DNA from: Isoptericola croceus | GTDB lineage: Bacteria; Actinomycetota; Actinomycetes; Actinomycetales; Cellulomonadaceae | NCBI RefSeq assembly: GCF_029382255.1 | Contig: NZ_JARLLG010000003.1 | Coordinates: forward strand, 347,291 to 411,290 | Length of the DNA stretch: 64,000 nucleotides | Direction of reading: 5' to 3' | Part shown: one piece after another, positions 62,697 through 64,000 of the stretch | How positions within the stretch are numbered: the first letter of the stretch is position 1 | Layout of the letters: the number at the start of each line of letters is the position of its first letter | Translations under genes and position numbers: made by a program | Notes under the pieces: generated by a model | What the model was told of the DNA's origin: nothing | The model's input: only the letters and a program-made list of their open reading frames with translations | Database searches by the model: none

Positions 62697-63814
62697 GCCT
62701 CCGCGTCCTCGTCGTCGTCCGCCTCCTCGTCGAAGACGTCGTAGACGACGTAGTCCTCGTCCGCAGGCATCGCACCAGCAGCGCGGGCGAGCGCAGCGGG
62801 ATCGATCCCGGCCAGCACCCCGGAAGCCTCGTCCGTCCGTCCGGCAGCCTCCAGCGCGACAGCGCGCGCCTGGAGCACCCGCAGACCGAGGTCGCCCTGC
62901 CGCTCCGACGCGGGTATCCGGTCCAGCACGGTCAGCGCCGCGTCGTGGTCACCCAGGTCGCTCCGCGCACCGCTCACCACGATGGCCATCTCGGTCCGTG
63001 CCTCTGGGTCGAGCGTGGCTGCCTCGTCGGACTGCGCCAGCGCGATCGCACGCTCCGGACGTCCCAGACCACGTTCGGCGTCGGCCATGAGCGGCAGGTG
63101 CTCGGACGATCCATTCAGACGGCGCACCGTGCGCAGCTCGCGCAGCGCCTCGGCGTAGCGTCCCGTGCAGTAGGCGGCGATGCCGGCTGCCTCGCGCACG
63201 ACATCGATGCGCCCGGCACGGCGCACCGCCGCCTGCGCGTGCAGGTAGGCCAGCTCAGGGTCCACGTCGAGCAGCCGCCCGGCCATGACCAGGTGCGCGC
63301 CGACACCCTCGGCGTTGTCCTTGCTGAGCCCTCGCAACCGTGCCCGGACATCCTTGCTCAGCTGCCGGGAGTCGACGCCCTCGGGGATCTCGGGGTCGGG
63401 AACGCGCTCCGGCTCGCGGGACCGCTCGGGACGCGCGGGCCTCTGCTCTCCGCCGCGGCTCGCGTGGGCACCGGCACGGGCGCCCCCATGGCGGTCGTCG
63501 CGACGGCCACGGTCCCCGCCGTGCGCGTCTCCACCCCGCCGGCCGCCGCGCGATCCAGCCCCACGGTCCGCCGACCCGGCCGACCGCTCCTCGCCGCCTC
63601 CTCCAGCTCCCGCAGCGTCTCGCCGCGGCGCGCCACCCCGTCGGTCCGCACCGTCACGACGGTCTCCGGCATCACGCCGCGCCCCGGCCGAGCGCTGCTG
63701 GTCGTTCTGGGGACGACGAGGCCCGCCACCGTTCCGGCTCTGCCCGGACGGGCGTCGCGGTCCGTCCTCGCCTCGGGCAGGACGTTCCTCGCGCGGGGTG
63801 TCGTTCACTGTCAT
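62693..63814 (-). CDS. TPR-like protein with a long Arg/Gly/Asp-rich N-terminus
   Basis: A 373-residue protein. About the first 145 residues are low-complexity and rich in Arg, Gly, Asp and Pro (RRDAGDRRDGADRRGG, GGRRGGDAHGGDRGRRDD), probably disordered. From about residue 150 (SRQLSKDVRARLRGLSKDNA) several TPR-like helix pairs follow, ending in an acidic tail (FDEEADDDEDAEA). RGG-type tails often bind RNA. ATG 63814 or GTG 63808 may be the start. It lies directly after an rrn operon. Confidence 0.78.
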   Translation of the reverse strand: MTVNDTPREERPARGEDGPRRPSGQSRNGGGPRRPQNDQQRSAGARRDAGDRRDGADRRGGAPRRDAAGAGGGGEERSAGSADRGAGSRGGRRGGDAHGGDRGRRDDRHGGARAGAHASRGGEQRPARPERSREPERVPDPEIPEGVDSRQLSKDVRARLRGLSKDNAEGVGAHLVMAGRLLDVDPELAYLHAQAAVRRAGRIDVVREAAGIAAYCTGRYAEALRELRTVRRLNGSSEHLPLMADAERGLGRPERAIALAQSDEAATLDPEARTEMAIVVSGARSDLGDHDAALTVLDRIPASERQGDLGLRVLQARAVALEAAGRTDEASGVLAGIDPAALARAAGAMPADEDYVVYDVFDEEADDDEDAEA

Positions 63815-63908
63815 CCTCTCGTTCCAGGTCAGTGAAAGATTCTCCCACGCTCGCCGACCGGTGTGCCTCGGAGCCGGGGAGTCGTGGGAAATTGCGATGG
63901 GTGCAGCG

Positions 63909-63940
63909 AGGCCCCCCGCACCGTGTGGTGTGGGGGGCCT
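63909..63940 (-). terminator. rRNA operon terminator
   Basis: AGGCCCCCC (63909-63917) pairs with GGGGGGCCT (63932-63940), with CAC/GTG extending the stem inward, 13 bases after the end of the 5S gene on the minus strand. It also separates the rrn operon from the TPR gene. Confidence 0.75.
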
Positions 63941-63952
63941 GGCTGTGAAGGG

Positions 63953-64000
63953 TGTCCGGCGGCGTCCTACTCTCCCACCCCGTCTCCAGGGCAGTACCAT
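63953..64000 (-). rRNA. rrf: 5S rRNA, 3' end only
   Basis: Read on the minus strand the last 48 bases are ATGGTACTGCCCTGGAGACG followed by the GGGTGGGAGAGTAGG and CGCCGCCGGACA that end actinobacterial 5S rRNA. The 5' two-thirds and the 23S and 16S genes lie beyond the window. Confidence 0.9.

Overview
The window is very GC-rich, uses many GTG/TTG starts, and has short overlapping operons. It carries actinobacterial marker genes: suf with sufR, steA/mctB, a glgC/glgA divergent pair, DUF3099 and a SURF1/ctaA pair. Together with a GH10 xylanase, a GH65 phosphorylase and an AbfB-tagged secreted lyase, this points to a polysaccharide-degrading Micrococcales actinobacterium (Cellulomonadaceae/Promicromonosporaceae type). 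The family is inference; the phylum is firm.

Layout. 1-3.15 kb: the 3' part of a BREX-2/Pgl phosphatase gene (pglZ), a small toxin/antitoxin-like pair and a DUF1877 gene, which is a defence-island edge. 3.2-9.5 kb: a patchy catabolic module (zinc alcohol dehydrogenase, SDR, MaoC, alpha/beta hydrolase, TetR regulator, second SDR). It is bounded by an IS1380 fragment, holds a deletion scar joining a thiolase fragment to a thioesterase fragment, and its second SDR has a one-base frameshift. Two matching palindromes suggest the TetR protein controls both operons. 9.5-19.8 kb: housekeeping and stress genes (PEBP, YbaK, siderophore-interacting protein with an iron box, MerR/DUF4188 divergent pair, DsbA-like, TrmH, GH10, esterase, GNAT, SPFH/NfeD). 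19.8-30.3 kb: core metabolism (ABC ATPase, glycogen synthesis, serB, SixA-like phosphatase, fabI/fabG, SURF1, ABC-F). 30.4-36.7 kb: carbohydrate genes (secreted lyase-AbfB, TmrB-like ATPase, GH65 plus beta-phosphoglucomutase).

36.8-40.16 kb is a graveyard of mobile DNA. It holds an ISL3-family element with both terminal repeats whose transposase middle is replaced by a segment carrying a secreted-protein gene. Next to it are an IS3 fragment and an integrase fragment, and the block is flanked by a 13-base direct repeat that lies at the 3' end of the suf operon.

40.16-47.0 kb is a complete suf operon on the minus strand (sufR-B-D-Rieske-C-S-U-T), with a palindrome at the promoter that is a likely SufR operator. 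47.1-50.6 kb holds DUF308, an ABC exporter and ctaA, with a G-quadruplex motif ahead of ctaA. 50.6-63.8 kb is one long minus-strand chain of overlapping genes: TPR protein, HAD phosphatase, small ORF, tlyA, nadK, recN, steA, mctB, MraY-like, murJ, pyrG and NUDIX. The window ends in the 3' end of a 5S rRNA gene on the minus strand, so an rrn operon lies just beyond.
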